Shown: piece after piece, positions 17,944 through 25,531 of the stretch | How positions within the stretch are numbered: position 1 is the stretch's first letter | Layout: every line of letters begins with the position of its first letter | From: an uncultured Mycolicibacterium sp. | Lineage (GTDB): Bacteria; Actinomycetota; Actinomycetes; Mycobacteriales; Mycobacteriaceae | Assembly: GCF_937941905.1 (NCBI RefSeq) | Contig: NZ_CALDGS010000116.1 | Location: 24,867-88,866, forward strand | Length of the DNA: 64,000 nt | Reading direction: 5' to 3' | Notes under the pieces: model-generated | The model's input: the letters and a program-made list of their open reading frames with translations, nothing else | The model's database searches: none | Told to the model about the DNA's origin: nothing | Program-made: the position numbers and the translations under genes

Positions 17944-19299
17944 GTGACTTTCGGCAGGGCGATCCCGGCGACCGACGGCGGATGGACCGGTCCGGCGCCG
18001 CACCAGCGGCTGACCCGCGGGGAGCGCCCGCTGCCGCCCGAGGACGATCCGTTCTACCGGCCGCCGGACGGCTTCGAGGACGCGGCCCCGGGCACGGTGC
18101 TGCGTTCCCGGGAGGTGGAGCTGGCCTTCCTCGGGGTGATCCCGCAGCGGCTGGCCGCCACCCAGCTGCTGTACCGCACCACCGACTTCGGCGGCCGGCC
18201 GCAGGCGACCGCCACGACGGTCATCCTGCCCGCGGAGCGGGCGGGCGACGGTCGGCCCTGCCCGATCGTGTCCTACCAGTGCGCGATCGACGCGGTGACC
18301 GGGCGCTGCTTCCCGTCCTACGCGCTGCGCCGCGGGGCACGGGCGCTGGGCTCCTTCGCCCAGTTCGAGTTCCTGCTCGTCGCGGCCGCGCTGGCCGAGG
18401 GCTGGGCGGTTTCGGTGCCCGACCACGAGGGCCCGGACGGCAGCTGGGGCGCCCCCTACGAACCCGGCTACCACGTCCTCGACGGCATCCGCGCCGCGCA
18501 GCGCTTCGCCCCGCTGGGTCTGTCGGCCGCCGCGCCGGTCGGGCTGTGGGGGTACTCCGGCGGCGGGCTGGCCTCGGCGTGGGCCGCCGAGGTGCACGAC
18601 CGCTACGCCCCCGAGCTGAACCTGGTCGGCGCGGTGCTGGGCTCGCCGGTGGGCGACCTCGGGCACGCGTTCCGCCGGCTCAACGGCAGCCTGTTCGCGG
18701 CGCTGCCGGCCCTGGTGGTGGCCGCGCTGGCCGACGTGTACCCGGAGCTCGACCGGATCATCGACGAGCACGCCACCGGCTCCGGCAAGGCGATGCTGGA
18801 CCGGATCCGCCGGATGACCACCGGGCAGGCGCTGCTGCGCTTCGCCGGCCTGGACATGGGCCGGCTGGTGGACCGGCCGCTCGAGGAGATCCTGGCCAGC
18901 CCGGAGATGCGGTACATCTTCGACGACATCAAGCTGGGCAAGGCCGCCCCGCGCCCGCCGGTGCTCATCGTGCAGGCGCTGCACGACCAGATCGTGTCGG
19001 TGCGCGACATCGACGCGCTGGCCGACGCCTACCTGGCGGGCGGGGCCAGCGTCACCTACCACCGCGACCTGTTCAGCGAGCACATGCTTTTGCACCCGCT
19101 GTCGGCGCCGATGACGCTGCGCTGGCTGCGCGACCGGTTCGCCGGCCGCCCGGTGCGCGAGCACCTGATGCGCACCAAGTGGCCGACGATGTTCAACCCG
19201 TCGACCTACCGCGGCATGCTGCGGCTCGGGCTGATCAGCGCGAAGGTGGCGCTGGGTCGGCCGGCAGCGCGCCGCCCGTTGTCGGCACTGGATCGATAG
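17944..19299 (+). CDS. Secretory-lipase-family alpha/beta hydrolase
   Basis: This 451-residue alpha/beta hydrolase resembles the fungal/actinobacterial LIP lipase family (Rv1592c position). The nucleophile elbow GYSGGG places Ser at about residue 204. Downstream, VQALHDQIVSVRDIDAL supplies the probable catalytic Asp, and FSEHMLLHP the His. No clear signal peptide is seen at the N-terminus (VTFGRAIPATDGGW), so export is uncertain. Lipid-ester substrates are inferred. The last 65 bases overlap the 3' end of the convergent membrane-protein gene. Confidence 0.85.
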   Translation: MTFGRAIPATDGGWTGPAPHQRLTRGERPLPPEDDPFYRPPDGFEDAAPGTVLRSREVELAFLGVIPQRLAATQLLYRTTDFGGRPQATATTVILPAERAGDGRPCPIVSYQCAIDAVTGRCFPSYALRRGARALGSFAQFEFLLVAAALAEGWAVSVPDHEGPDGSWGAPYEPGYHVLDGIRAAQRFAPLGLSAAAPVGLWGYSGGGLASAWAAEVHDRYAPELNLVGAVLGSPVGDLGHAFRRLNGSLFAALPALVVAALADVYPELDRIIDEHATGSGKAMLDRIRRMTTGQALLRFAGLDMGRLVDRPLEEILASPEMRYIFDDIKLGKAAPRPPVLIVQALHDQIVSVRDIDALADAYLAGGASVTYHRDLFSEHMLLHPLSAPMTLRWLRDRFAGRPVREHLMRTKWPTMFNPSTYRGMLRLGLISAKVALGRPAARRPLSALDR

Positions 19300-19894
19300 C
19301 CGACTCCTGCGGCGGCCAGCCGCCCAGGTCGTCGCGCACCGCCGCGACCGCCGCCAGCGCGTAGACCAGCGCCGCCGCCGCGACCGGGAACAGGACGGTC
19401 AGCGCGATCTGGGCCGGGGTGTGCCCGAAGAACACCGGCGGCGCCTCGGCGACGTGGTGCACCCGGTGCTCCTCGGAGACCGGTGCGGCGTCGAGGTCGA
19501 GGACGCCGTAGCGCAGGCGCACCAGCGCGGCGCCGATCCCGGCCGCCGCCGCGCTGCCCGCGGCCGTGCCGACCGCCAGTGCCGCGGCGGCCAGCGGGCC
19601 GCGGTGCGGCCGCCACTGCCAGACCGCGACCGCCGCCACCACGCCGACCACCGACAGCATGCCGACCAGCAGGAAGGCCGAGACGAACAGGTGGTCGGCC
19701 TCGGCACCGAGGTAGGCGTGCACCCGCTCGCCGGACCGGTTCAGCGCGATCACCCCGCGCGCCGGCGGGGCCAGCACCGACCACACCAGCCCGGTCAGCG
19801 CCCCGGCCGCGGTCAGCACGGCGACGATGGTCAGCGCGGCACGGGCCCGCGAGACGCGCGGCGGCGCCGGGGCGGTCGGGTCAGCGTCGGTCAT
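19235..19894 (-). CDS. DUF2567-like membrane protein
   Basis: This 219-residue protein has about four hydrophobic segments (near 20-45, 70-95, 100-125 and 165-190) and a Pro-rich C-terminal tail. It occupies the place of Rv1591 downstream of bioB. The ATG at 19894 overlaps the bsaP 3' end by 14 bases, so it is likely the last gene of the bioB operon. No catalytic motif is visible and the function is unknown. The 3' end overlaps the lipase gene antisense by 65 bases. Confidence 0.8.
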   Translation of the reverse strand: MTDADPTAPAPPRVSRARAALTIVAVLTAAGALTGLVWSVLAPPARGVIALNRSGERVHAYLGAEADHLFVSAFLLVGMLSVVGVVAAVAVWQWRPHRGPLAAAALAVGTAAGSAAAAGIGAALVRLRYGVLDLDAAPVSEEHRVHHVAEAPPVFFGHTPAQIALTVLFPVAAAALVYALAAVAAVRDDLGGWPPQESAIDPVPTTGGALPADPAPPSR

Positions 19895-20111
19895 CCAGGT
19901 CCTTCGAGTCGATCAGCCCGTGCCGGGAGCAGTGGGCCGACCAACCGTCCGGACGTACCTGCACCACCATCCGGCGCCCGCACTCGGCGCAGAACCGCGG
20001 CGGTTCCAGACCGAGTTGCGCGGCGGTCGGCGTGTGTCCCCCAGCCGGTTCACCGGTGTAGACGTTGAACATCCTCGCAGACGGCCCTCGGTGGATCTCG
20101 GTCGTGCTCAC
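19881..20111 (-). CDS. bsaP: Biotin synthase auxiliary protein
   Basis: This 76-residue protein is encoded immediately after bioB, with a GTGA overlap of stop and start. Three cysteines stand out: Cys41 and Cys44 in FCAECGRR, and Cys61 in HCSRHG, fitting a small metal or Fe-S binding protein. The position and size match Rv1590, reported in recent mycobacterial work as BsaP, which biotin synthase needs to convert dethiobiotin to biotin. Initiation could also be at the internal ATG (MFNVYTG), but the overlap favours GTG at 20111. Confidence 0.85.
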   Translation of the reverse strand: MSTTEIHRGPSARMFNVYTGEPAGGHTPTAAQLGLEPPRFCAECGRRMVVQVRPDGWSAHCSRHGLIDSKDLDDRR

Positions 20112-21103
20112 AGGGTGGCGTTGAGGGCCTTGATCGGCATCTGCAGGTCCTCGAGCATGTCCAGGTCGGCCTCGGCGGGCCGGCCCAGCGTGGTCAGGTA
20201 GTTGCCCACGATCACCGCGTTGATGCCGCCCAGGATGCCCTTCTTGGCGCCCAGGTCGCCCAGGGTGAGCTCGCGGCCGCCGGCGAACCGCAGGATGGTG
20301 CGCGGCAGCGCCAGCCGGAACGCGCCCACCGCCTTGAGCGCCTCGGTGGCCGGCAGCACCTCCAGGTGCCCGAACGGGGTGCCCGGGCGCGGGTTGAGGA
20401 AGTTCAGCGGCACCTCGTGCGGATCGAGTTCGGCCAGCTGCGCGGCGAACTCGGCGCGTTGCTCGAGGGTCTCGCCCATGCCGAGGATGCCGCCGCAGCA
20501 CACCTCCATCCCGGCCTCGCGCACCAGCTGCAGCGTCTCGCGTCGCTCCTCCCAGGTGTGGGTGGTCACCACGTTTGGGAAGAACGAGCGGGCGGTCTCC
20601 AGGTTGTGGTTGTAGCGGTGCACGCCCAGGTCGGCGAGCTGCTGCACCTGTTCGGGGGTGAGGATGCCCAGCGAGCAGGCGACGTTGATCTCCACCTCGC
20701 TGCGGATCGCCTCGATCCCGGCGGCCACCTGGGCCATCAGCCGCTCGTCGGGGCCGCGCACGGCCGCGACGATGCAGAACTCGGTGGCACCGGTCTTGGC
20801 GGTCTGCTTGGCGGCCTCGACCAGGCTGGGGATGTCCAGCCAGGCGCTGCGCACCGGGGAGGCGAACAGGCCGGACTGCGAGCAGAAGTGGCAGTCCTCC
20901 GGGCAGCCGCCGGTCTTGAGGCTGATGATGCCCTCGACCTCGACCTCGGGGCCGCACCAACGCATCCGCACCTCGTGGGCCAGCGACAGCAGCTCGTCGA
21001 GGCGGTCGTCGGGCAGTTGCAGCACCCGCAGCGTCTGGTCCCGGTCGAGACCTTCGCCGCGCTCGAGCACCTGCTCGCGGGCTTCTGCCAGGATGTCGTT
21101 CAC
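20108..21103 (-). CDS. bioB: Biotin synthase
   Basis: This 331-residue radical SAM enzyme inserts sulfur into dethiobiotin. The SAM cluster motif CPEDCHFC uses Cys67, Cys71 and Cys74. The second cluster is bound by residues in NVACSLG, GMEVCCGGILGMGET and the later ILRFAGGRE. GTG at 21103 gives a shorter N-terminus than in M. tuberculosis. The promoter TAACCT at 21186-21181 and two operator copies place the gene under BioQ control. bsaP is translationally coupled downstream. Confidence 0.97.
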   Translation of the reverse strand: MNDILAEAREQVLERGEGLDRDQTLRVLQLPDDRLDELLSLAHEVRMRWCGPEVEVEGIISLKTGGCPEDCHFCSQSGLFASPVRSAWLDIPSLVEAAKQTAKTGATEFCIVAAVRGPDERLMAQVAAGIEAIRSEVEINVACSLGILTPEQVQQLADLGVHRYNHNLETARSFFPNVVTTHTWEERRETLQLVREAGMEVCCGGILGMGETLEQRAEFAAQLAELDPHEVPLNFLNPRPGTPFGHLEVLPATEALKAVGAFRLALPRTILRFAGGRELTLGDLGAKKGILGGINAVIVGNYLTTLGRPAEADLDMLEDLQMPIKALNATL

Positions 21104-21151
21104 CGTGCTCCCCCTGCGGAGTCGTGGGGCCCGGCGCGCGGCCGGGTCAAT

Positions 21152-21190
21152 TCAACAGCGTTCAGGACTAAACAGCGTTCAGGTTAGGGT
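21152..21190. promoter_or_regulatory. Divergent bioB/bioQ promoters with two BioQ operator copies
   Basis: TCAACAGCGTTCA (21152-21164) and TAAACAGCGTTCA (21169-21181) are two copies of a TNAAC-N3-GTTCA box at a 17-bp spacing, sharing an exact 13-bp direct repeat. Leftward, the -10 TAACCT (21186-21181) runs directly into the second box. Rightward, the -10 TAGGGT (21185-21190) is six bases before the bioQ GTG. One bound repressor would block both promoters. Confidence 0.85.
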
Positions 21191-21196
21191 ATTGGG

Positions 21197-21766
21197 GTGC
21201 AGCTGCACAAAGACGACGTGGTCGCCGCCGCGACGGCGATCCTGGACAACTACGGTCTGGCCGACCTGACCATGCGCCGGCTCGCCAAGGAACTCGAGGT
21301 CACCCCGGGGGCGCTGTACTGGCATTTCGCCAACAAGCAGCAGCTGCTCGGCGCGGTGGCCGACCGCATCCTGGCCCCGGTCGGCGACGCGGCCGGCGCC
21401 TGGGACGACCGCGTCACCCGGATCTGCGTGGCACTGCGCGACGCGCTGCGCTCGCACACCGACGGCGCCGAGCTGGTGTCGGCGAGCGTGGCGGCCGGTC
21501 AGTCGGCCGAGGCGATGCGCATCCTGGAGCGGCTCGCCGACGCCGCCCGGCAGGCCGGTATGGCCGGCGACGAGGCCGGGCTGGCGGCCCGCTCGGTGCT
21601 GTACTACGTGCTCGGGTTCACCGTCGACGAGCAGTCCCGGCTGCAGTTCGACGCCGCCGGGGCGATCGCCGAGGAGCACTCCCCGCTGACCGACGACGCC
21701 GACGCCCGGTTCGGGTTCGGCCTGCGGCTGCTCGTCGACGGCATCCGCGCGCACACCCGGGTCTGA
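21197..21766 (+). CDS. bioQ: TetR-family biotin repressor
   Basis: This 189-residue TetR-type regulator has an N-terminal helix-turn-helix at about 20-50 (LTMRRLAKELEVTPGALYWHF). Its divergence from bioB, and the boxes shared by bioB and bioF, identify it as BioQ, the mycobacterial and corynebacterial regulator of biotin synthesis. The ligand-binding domain (residues 55-189) has no motif that names the effector. GTG at 21197 follows TAGGGT by six bases, so the mRNA is probably leaderless, and overlap with the boxes implies autoregulation. Confidence 0.92.
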   Translation: MQLHKDDVVAAATAILDNYGLADLTMRRLAKELEVTPGALYWHFANKQQLLGAVADRILAPVGDAAGAWDDRVTRICVALRDALRSHTDGAELVSASVAAGQSAEAMRILERLADAARQAGMAGDEAGLAARSVLYYVLGFTVDEQSRLQFDAAGAIAEEHSPLTDDADARFGFGLRLLVDGIRAHTRV

Positions 21767-21784
21767 CCGGCCGGCGGGCACTGC

Positions 21785-22291
21785 TCACCACAGTTCGATC
21801 TCGGTCCTGCGCTCCCCCACCCAGCGGCGCAGGCCGACGACGGTGCCGACGATGTCGGCCGGGGTGCCGGCCAGCCGCACCGCGGCGGCCATCCGGGCCG
21901 GCGGGATGCGCCGGGCCAGCGTGACGTGCCCGGTCCAGCGGCCCGGCTCGGTATGGTCCATCGGCCCCGGCGACAGGTACGGCAGGGCGCGCCGGTACAC
22001 CTCGGCGTGCACCGCCAGCAGTTCGGCGCTGGGCACCAGCAGCCGGGCCAGCACCGCGCCCCGGCCGAACACCAGCGGCGCGCCGAGCACGCACGGCAGC
22101 GGGAACCGCTCCCGCAGCGGCGCCAGCTCGGCGTCCACCCCGGGGTCGATCCGCGCGGCCACCGCGAGCGTGGCGTGCGGCCGGGCCGCCAGGGACTGGC
22201 TCGGGATGCCGGCGTCGGCCAGCGCGGACCAGATCCGCCGCACCGCGGCCTCGGTGCGGTCGTCGAAGACGAGCTCCAGCGAGTGGACCAT
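21785..22291 (-). CDS. 2H phosphoesterase / 2'-5' RNA ligase-like protein
   Basis: This 168-residue protein has the two HxT motifs of the 2H phosphoesterase superfamily: His39-Ala-Thr41 in ARPHATLAV and His122-Val-Thr124 in WTGHVTLAR. Relatives act on cyclic nucleotides or 2'-5' linked RNA ends. The natural substrate here is unknown. The ATG at 22291 directly abuts the bioD stop, so the gene belongs to the bioF-bioD transcript, as Rv1571 does in M. tuberculosis. A link to biotin metabolism is suggested by position only. Confidence 0.85.
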   Translation of the reverse strand: MVHSLELVFDDRTEAAVRRIWSALADAGIPSQSLAARPHATLAVAARIDPGVDAELAPLRERFPLPCVLGAPLVFGRGAVLARLLVPSAELLAVHAEVYRRALPYLSPGPMDHTEPGRWTGHVTLARRIPPARMAAAVRLAGTPADIVGTVVGLRRWVGERRTEIELW

Positions 22292-22966
22292 CTACAGCCC
22301 GGCCACCCAGTCCGGGTCGAACGCGGTGGCCGCCAGCCGCTCGAAGTCGCGCGAGGACAGCGTGGCCGCGCCGGCCGGCAGCGCCGCCCGCACCGGCGCC
22401 ATGGCGGCCAGCGCGCCGCGGTTGTCGGTCTCGGCCGGGCCCGGCTCGGCCGGCCAGGCGCCGATCACCAGCCCGGCGCAGGCGATCCCGCGCACCGCCA
22501 GGGCCTCCAGGGTGAGCGCGGTGTGGTTGAGCGTGCCCAGCCCGGCGTCGACCACCACGAGCACCGGCGCGGCGAGCGCGGCGGCCAGGTCGCGCAGCGT
22601 CACGCCGTCGGCGCCGAGCTCGACGAGCAGCCCACCGGCGCCCTCGACCAGGGTGAGCCGGCCGGGCGCGTCGGCGGCGGCGATGAGGTCGAGCAGCGCG
22701 GTGCGGGTGGGCAGCGCGCGTCCGGCGCGGGTCGCGGCGGCCACCGGGGCCAACGGCTCGGGGTAGCGCCACCGGCCGTGCAGCGCGTCCACCCCGGCCA
22801 GCCGGCCCACCTCGGCCAGGTCGTCGTCCCCCTCGGCGGTGCCGGTCTGCACCGGCTTGCACACCGCCACGTCGCGCCCGGCCGCCCGGGCGTGGCAGGC
22901 CAGCGCGGCGGTGGCCACGGTCTTGCCCACCCCGGTGTTCGTGCCGGTGACCAGCAGCACCGTCAC
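22292..22966 (-). CDS. bioD: Dethiobiotin synthetase
   Basis: This 224-residue ATP-dependent carboxylase closes the ureido ring of dethiobiotin from DAPA and CO2. The P-loop GTNTGVGKT is at residues 8-16, followed by CKPVQTGTAEGDDD, VEGAGGLLVEL and LVVVDAGLGTLNHT, all typical of BioD. GTG at 22966 overlaps the bioF stop as GTGA. The family is usually 220-240 residues, so the length is normal. Confidence 0.96.
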   Translation of the reverse strand: MTVLLVTGTNTGVGKTVATAALACHARAAGRDVAVCKPVQTGTAEGDDDLAEVGRLAGVDALHGRWRYPEPLAPVAAATRAGRALPTRTALLDLIAAADAPGRLTLVEGAGGLLVELGADGVTLRDLAAALAAPVLVVVDAGLGTLNHTALTLEALAVRGIACAGLVIGAWPAEPGPAETDNRGALAAMAPVRAALPAGAATLSSRDFERLAATAFDPDWVAGL

Positions 22967-24108
22967 GCCACACCGCCGAGGACCTCGGCGAACACCGCGC
23001 GGGCGCGGTCCATGTCCGGCGGGGTGAGCGAGGCCCGGGCGGTCAGCCGCAGCCGCGAGGTGCCCGGCGGCACGGTCGGCGGGCGGAAGCACCCCACCCG
23101 CACCCCGCGCCGCAGGCAGGCCGCCGCGGCGTCCACCGCGACCTGCGGGTCGCCCAGGACCACCGACACCACCGCCGACTCCGGCCGCTCGGCGACCCCG
23201 CACATGGCGGCGAGTTCGGCGGCGCGGTCGAGCACCGCCGACGCCCGCCACGGCTCGGCGGCCAGCACCCGCAGCGCGGCCCAGGCCGCGCCGACCGCCG
23301 CCGGCGCCAGCCCGGTGTCGAAGATGAAGGTGCGGGCGGCGTCGACGAGGTGGGCGCGCACCGCGACCGGGCCGAGCACCACCCCGCCCTGGCTGCCCAG
23401 CGCCTTGGACAGCGTGGTGGTCATCACCACGTCCGGGGCGCCGGCGAGGCCGACCTCGTGCAGCAGGCCGCGCCCGCCGGTGCCGCGCACGCCGAGCCCG
23501 TGCGCCTCGTCGACGAGCAGCAGCGCGCCGTGCCGGCGGCACACGGTGTGCAGGTCGCGCAGCGGCGCGAGGTCCCCGTCGGCGGAGAACACCGAGTCGG
23601 TGACCACCACCGCCCGGGGTTCGGTGCGGGTGGCCAGGGCCGCTTCGACCGCGTCGACGTCGCGGTGCGGTGCGACGACCACCCGCGCCTTGGACAGCCG
23701 GCAGCCGTCGACCAGCGAGGCGTGGCTGAGCGCGTCGGACACCAGCAGGGTGTCCGGGCCGGTCAGTGCGGTGAGGGCGCCGAGGTTGGCGGTGTAGCCG
23801 GAGGAGAACACCAGCGCCGACTCGGCACCGACGAACTCGGCCAGCGCGGCCTCGAACCCCTCGTGCAGTTCGGTGTTGCCGGTGACCAGCCGCGACCCGG
23901 TCGACCCGGTCCCCCAGGTCTGCACCGCCTGCACCGCACCGGCGATCACGTCCGGGTGGGTGGCCAGCCCCAGGTAGTCGTTGGAGGCCAGGTCGAGCTC
24001 CGCGCCGGCCGGTGGCCGGGGGCGCAGCGAGCGGCGCAGTCCCGCGGCCCGGCGCTGCCGTTCCACGTCGTCGAGCCAGGCCAGCGGTGCGACAGCTGCG
24101 TGGGTCAC
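22963..24108 (-). CDS. bioF: 8-amino-7-oxononanoate synthase
   Basis: This 381-residue PLP enzyme condenses pimeloyl thioester with alanine. Motifs are DLASNDYLGLATHP, GTGSTGSRLVTGNTELH, LLVDEAHGLGVRG and TTTLSKALGSQGG, with the PLP lysine at about 235. GTG at 24108 has a strong GGGAGG about six bases upstream. It has its own promoter and BioQ box inside the bioA/bioF junction, so bioF-bioD can be controlled apart from bioA. Confidence 0.96.
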   Translation of the reverse strand: MTHAAVAPLAWLDDVERQRRAAGLRRSLRPRPPAGAELDLASNDYLGLATHPDVIAGAVQAVQTWGTGSTGSRLVTGNTELHEGFEAALAEFVGAESALVFSSGYTANLGALTALTGPDTLLVSDALSHASLVDGCRLSKARVVVAPHRDVDAVEAALATRTEPRAVVVTDSVFSADGDLAPLRDLHTVCRRHGALLLVDEAHGLGVRGTGGRGLLHEVGLAGAPDVVMTTTLSKALGSQGGVVLGPVAVRAHLVDAARTFIFDTGLAPAAVGAAWAALRVLAAEPWRASAVLDRAAELAAMCGVAERPESAVVSVVLGDPQVAVDAAAACLRRGVRVGCFRPPTVPPGTSRLRLTARASLTPPDMDRARAVFAEVLGGVA

Positions 24109-24124
24109 CCGAACCTCCCGTGCT

Positions 24125-24142
24125 TGAACACCGTTCAGGTTA
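24125..24142 (-). promoter_or_regulatory. bioF promoter overlapped by a perfect BioQ box
   Basis: TGAACACCGTTCA (24125-24137) is a perfect TGAAC-N3-GTTCA palindrome overlapping the bioA stop codon. On the minus strand the -10 TAACCT (24142-24137) leads straight into it, giving CTAACCTGAACGGTGTT. This differs by one base from the bioB element. Expected initiation lies inside the box. Confidence 0.85.
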
Positions 24143-25442
24143 GTGCACGGGCCACCTCGACCATCGCCGAGGTGATCCGCCCGACCTCCTCGCCGGTGCA
24201 GATGTACGGGGGCATGGCGTAGACGAGGTTGCGGAACGGCCGCAGCCACACGCCGTGCCGGATCGCGGTGGCGGTGGCGACGCGCATGTCGACCGGCTCG
24301 GCCATCTCGATCACCCCGATACCGCCGAGCACCCGCACCTCGGCCACCCCGCCGAGGTCGCGGGCCGGGGCCAGCCCGTCGCGCAGCCCGCGCTCCAGGG
24401 CGGCCACCCGGCCGCGCCAGTCGGAGGCCAGCAGCAGCTCGGTGGAGGCCACCGACACCGCGCACGCCAGCGCGTTGGCCATGAAGGTGGGGCCGTGCAT
24501 GAGCACCCCGGGTTCGCCGGAGCTGATGGTGCGGGCCACCTCGCCGGTGCACAGGGTGGCCGCCAGAGTGAGGTAGCCGCCGGTGAGCGCCTTGCCGACG
24601 CACATGATGTCGGGGCTCACCCCGGCGTGGTCGGCGGCGAACAGCGCCCCGGTGCGGCCGAAGCCGGTGGCGATCTCGTCGAAGATCAGCAGCACCCCGT
24701 GCCGGGTGCACAGCTCGCGCAGGTCGGCCAGGTAGCGCGGGTCGTGGAAGCGCATGCCGCCGGCGCCCTGCACCACCGGCTCGACGATCACCGCGGCCAG
24801 CTCGTCGGCGTGCCCGGCCAGCAGCCGCTCGAACGCCGCGGTGTAGTCCGGGTCGTAGTCGCGGGGCACCTGCGGGGCGAACACCTGCGGCCGCAGCACG
24901 TCGGTCCACAGCGCGTGCATGCCGCCCTCCGGATCGCACACGCTCATCGGGGTGAACGTGTCGCCGTGGTAGCCGCCGCGCCAGGTCATCAGCCGGTGCT
25001 TGCCGGGCCGGCCGCGGCTGCGCCAGTACTGCAGCGCCATCTTCACCGCCACCTCGATCGACACCGAGCCCGAGTCGCTGAAGAACACGGTGTCGAGGCC
25101 GGCCGGGGTGATCTCGACGAGCAGCCGGGCCAGCCGCGCGGCGGGTTCGTGGGTGAGTCCGCCGAACATGACGTGGTTCATCCGGGCTAGCTGCTCGGTG
25201 ATCGCCCGGTCCAGCACCGGGTGGCCGTGGCCGTGGATGGCGGTCCACCAGGACGCCATCGCGTCGATCAGGTCCAGCCGGCGCCGCCCGGCGGGGTCCG
25301 CGGGGTCGACCACGGTGATGACGGCCCCGTGGGCCGCCTCGGCGACCACCGGCGCGAGTGCCTCCGCGCCGATGGTGCTGTAGGGATGCCAGATGTGCGC
25401 GGCATCGATCGCGCTGATCTGGGCGGGCGTCAACGCGGGCAC
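24135..25442 (-). CDS. bioA: Adenosylmethionine-8-amino-7-oxononanoate aminotransferase
   Basis: This 435-residue PLP aminotransferase uses SAM as amino donor to make DAPA. Expected features are IWHPYSTIG near residue 18, MASWWTAIHGHGHP, FSDSGSVSIEVAVKMALQYW, LLIFDEIATGFGRTG and the PLP lysine at about 284 in CVGKALTGGY. GTG at 25442 is preceded on its strand by TAGGGT eight bases upstream, compatible with a leaderless or short-leader mRNA. No BioQ box is visible in front of bioA. A GGTCG-GGAC-CGACC inverted repeat lies at 25460-25473. Confidence 0.96.
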   Translation of the reverse strand: MPALTPAQISAIDAAHIWHPYSTIGAEALAPVVAEAAHGAVITVVDPADPAGRRRLDLIDAMASWWTAIHGHGHPVLDRAITEQLARMNHVMFGGLTHEPAARLARLLVEITPAGLDTVFFSDSGSVSIEVAVKMALQYWRSRGRPGKHRLMTWRGGYHGDTFTPMSVCDPEGGMHALWTDVLRPQVFAPQVPRDYDPDYTAAFERLLAGHADELAAVIVEPVVQGAGGMRFHDPRYLADLRELCTRHGVLLIFDEIATGFGRTGALFAADHAGVSPDIMCVGKALTGGYLTLAATLCTGEVARTISSGEPGVLMHGPTFMANALACAVSVASTELLLASDWRGRVAALERGLRDGLAPARDLGGVAEVRVLGGIGVIEMAEPVDMRVATATAIRHGVWLRPFRNLVYAMPPYICTGEEVGRITSAMVEVARALT

Positions 25443-25531
25443 GGGAGCCCACCCTAGTTGGTCGGGACCGACCGCGGTTCCGGCGCGGGAATGAGCCCGC
25501 CCACGATGTTGGGTACATTGGCTAGCCGACC

